Positions 5,299 to 6,960 of a DNA stretch of 6,960 bases are shown in pieces. Positions within the stretch are counted from its first letter, which is position 1. Every line of letters begins with the position of its first letter. Origin of the DNA: Candidatus Melainabacteria bacterium (GTDB lineage: Bacteria; Cyanobacteriota; Vampirovibrionia; Obscuribacterales; Obscuribacteraceae); the NCBI GenBank assembly GCA_014380105.1, contig JACMKL010000075.1, positions 1-6,960 of the forward strand, in the 5' to 3' direction. The position numbers and the translations under genes are program-made. The notes below the pieces were generated by a model. That model was not told the origin of the DNA and made no database searches. It saw nothing but the letters and a program-made list of their open reading frames with translations.

Positions 5299-6960
5299 TT
5301 AAATAGCGTTTTGTTTAAGGCCCCTTAGAGCATACTCGGCCAATCTTTGAAAGTTATCCCCTTGTTGGGGGAATTCTGCGCTGCTGAAAATCAAGCCAGT
5401 TTGAAATTCTTCTCCGCGTCCAGAAGGGAACCACATCCCATCCCAATCTGCTTTTAGAAGTTCAAATGTTAATTTGAGAGTTTCGTCCGACTCACCCGGC
5501 AATGCCAGAGCAAAGACGCCTTCTTCAAATCGTCCACGCAGGTCTTCGGCTCGGTATCTCTCCCTGAGCAATTCGCCTAATTTTCCGACGACGTGCTCTG
5601 CAGAGAAGGCACCGTAATTGATGTCCAAAGAATCATAATCGGCGATTTTGATCATTCCGAGTGACAGAGGCTGTGATTGCGAGCCGCAAAGTGCCAAAAG
5701 GTGCGCAGTTTCGCCTTCGAAAGCATGGTAAGTCAATACCTTACTTTGTGCGTCGATACGCGTGGTTCCTTCACTAAGAGCTTTGATTAAATGAGCCTTC
5801 ACTCTTGAGGACAATTCGTCAACTAAAACAGGCTTACTTAGGAAATCGGTACCACCGGCGGTGAAGGCTGCTCGCTTACCTGCTTCGTCGCTTTTGGATG
5901 TAAGGAAAATAACCGGAATATGAGCCCAATCGTCAGTCGATTTAAGCAGTCTGCAAACTTCATAACCGGTCAGTCCTGGCATGATTACGTCTAACAAGAC
6001 CAGGTCAGGCTGGAATTCCGACATTACTTCAAGAACCATAATTGGCTCGTTTAGCGAACGAACTGTTATTCCTTGAGGTTGAAGGACACTTTCCACAAAG
6101 GTCGAAAGCAATGGGTCGTCATCGATACAAAGTACTCGTGGCTTCCTCAATTGACCTGCTATGCCAAGAATTTGCATGGCTTCGCTGAGTGCTCCGCGCG
6201 TTGTATCATCTTCCGTAAGAAGTACTGAAGCGCCACCATATACAGTGTCATGCCTGGTCAGGTTTAAACTTTTAGAGTCAATAAAACACATAGGCAGAAT
6301 GCTGCCCTGATCTTGTTGACGCAAATCGCGGGCTAATTTAAAACGTGAACCAATCGGATCGAGTCCAAGGTCGATTATGGCAGCTTCAAAACGGCGCTTC
6401 TTCCATTTCACGAGCGCACCAACAGAACTTCCAACGATTTCTAATTCGCAATTGGCGTCGGTGGCCGCACCCTTCATTGGTCCTTGATATGTTTGTTCTG
6501 GTATTACTGCCAGACAGGTCATCATCGGCATTTTTGCCGTCGTAGACTCGCCGGTTTCAGCTCGGGTCAGGTCGCTGATGATTTGGACACCTTCAGTAAC
6601 CGTGCGGATAATCTCAGCCCAGATCACTTCTTGTTCTGTATCTGTATACGGATCAACCGAAACCAGAAAGTTTTCAATGCGTTCGGCAAACTGTCCGATC
6701 TTGCTATAACCGTAGGATCCTGAAGTCCCTTTTAGCTTGTGCGCCACGCCCATGGCGTCTTGTAGAAGTATCAAATTCTTTGGATTTGCTCGCGCTTTTT
6801 TGACGGCATCAGTAAGCTCATTCCAACCTTCTGGTAGTGTCAGTAGAAAGTTGCGACGCGCGCCAGCTATGGCATTTTGTGTTTCAATACGGCGTTTTAG
6901 TTTTTTGAGTCGGTTCGCTTCTTCCTCATCCAACTCACCAGCTTCAAGCAGCTCAGTCAG
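5299..6960 (-). CDS. HPt - pseudo-receiver - receiver - degenerate GGDEF phosphorelay protein, 5'-partial
   Basis: At least 544 residues from the TTG codon at 6933. The frame stays open to the window edge (nine more codons, LTELLEAGE), so the true start lies outside. Numbering from 6933: HPt about 22-125 with phosphorylatable H65 (VAHKLKGTSGSYG). A receiver-like domain about 136-258 keeps an Asp at the acceptor position (D188, AAIIDLG) but lacks the acidic pair and the conserved Lys (VLLTED where FLxKP is expected), so it is a pseudo-receiver. An intact receiver spans about 264-385 (D271/D272, D315, T345, K367-Pro). A GGDEF-fold domain spans about 389-540: residues 394-405 align without gaps to the entry motif DPLTGLYNRRAF, but the signature is E470-E-G-V-F474 and the first metal Asp is K429. 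The RxxD inhibitory site (R461, D464) is kept at the canonical distance. It therefore probably does not make c-di-GMP but may bind it. This is the first gene of the cluster in the window; its HPt can serve the hybrid kinase. The REC-REC-GGDEF part resembles PleD/PopA. Confidence 0.88.
   Translation of the reverse strand: MTELLEAGELDEEEANRLKKLKRRIETQNAIAGARRNFLLTLPEGWNELTDAVKKARANPKNLILLQDAMGVAHKLKGTSGSYGYSKIGQFAERIENFLVSVDPYTDTEQEVIWAEIIRTVTEGVQIISDLTRAETGESTTAKMPMMTCLAVIPEQTYQGPMKGAATDANCELEIVGSSVGALVKWKKRRFEAAIIDLGLDPIGSRFKLARDLRQQDQGSILPMCFIDSKSLNLTRHDTVYGGASVLLTEDDTTRGALSEAMQILGIAGQLRKPRVLCIDDDPLLSTFVESVLQPQGITVRSLNEPIMVLEVMSEFQPDLVLLDVIMPGLTGYEVCRLLKSTDDWAHIPVIFLTSKSDEAGKRAAFTAGGTDFLSKPVLVDELSSRVKAHLIKALSEGTTRIDAQSKVLTYHAFEGETAHLLALCGSQSQPLSLGMIKIADYDSLDINYGAFSAEHVVGKLGELLRERYRAEDLRGRFEEGVFALALPGESDETLKLTFELLKADWDGMWFPSGRGEEFQTGLIFSSAEFPQQGDNFQRLAEYALRGLKQNAI

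Noticed and set aside
5314..5769. Active diguanylate cyclase
   Set aside because: The GGDEF signature and the first metal-binding Asp are replaced (EEGVF and K429), which should abolish catalysis.
5103..6010. Similar DNA around the two phosphoacceptor motifs (near 5117 and 5988) as a repeat
   Set aside because: The likeness reflects the shared receiver motif PDLxLLDVxMPG in two homologous domains; it does not extend beyond the motif as a DNA repeat would.

Overview
The window holds four protein-coding genes packed almost end to end. There are no RNA genes, insertion sequences, CRISPR arrays or long non-coding stretches. Sampled lines after about base 480 are roughly 38-48% GC by hand count. 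The host is a bacterium that uses large multi-sensor hybrid kinases. The sequence does not settle the phylum: the kinase style would fit cyanobacteria and their non-photosynthetic relatives, or several other environmental phyla, and I hold no firm view.

Region 1 (bases 2-1309, + strand) is most of an M20-family metallopeptidase of the carboxypeptidase S / PM20D1 type. All expected metal ligands are present. Its reading frame runs off the left edge, so the N-terminus is missing. The first ~300 bases are clearly richer in GC (about 62% by hand count) than the rest of the gene.

Region 2 (bases 1315-6960, - strand) is a tight three-gene cluster transcribed right to left. First comes a 5'-truncated protein with the order HPt, pseudo-receiver, receiver, degenerate GGDEF. 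After 5 bp comes a 135-residue single-domain receiver (CheY/Spo0F-like). After 13 bp comes an 1185-residue membrane hybrid histidine kinase with the order CHASE3, GAF, GAF, PAS, HisKA, HATPase, REC, REC. Any promoter for the cluster lies beyond base 6960. The kinase ends only 5 bp from the convergent peptidase gene.

Together the three genes contain every part of a multistep His-Asp-His-Asp phosphorelay. The kinase has a phospho-donor His and two receivers but no HPt. The HPt sits on the neighbouring protein, which also has an intact receiver. The small receiver can act as a shuttle or output. None of the three proteins has a DNA-binding domain. The only output-like module is a GGDEF fold that has lost its catalytic signature (EEGVF in place of GGDEF) but keeps an exactly spaced RxxD inhibitory-site motif. 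The most interesting inference is that this protein senses c-di-GMP, or acts as a scaffold, at the end of a phosphorelay, in the manner of PopA, rather than making c-di-GMP.
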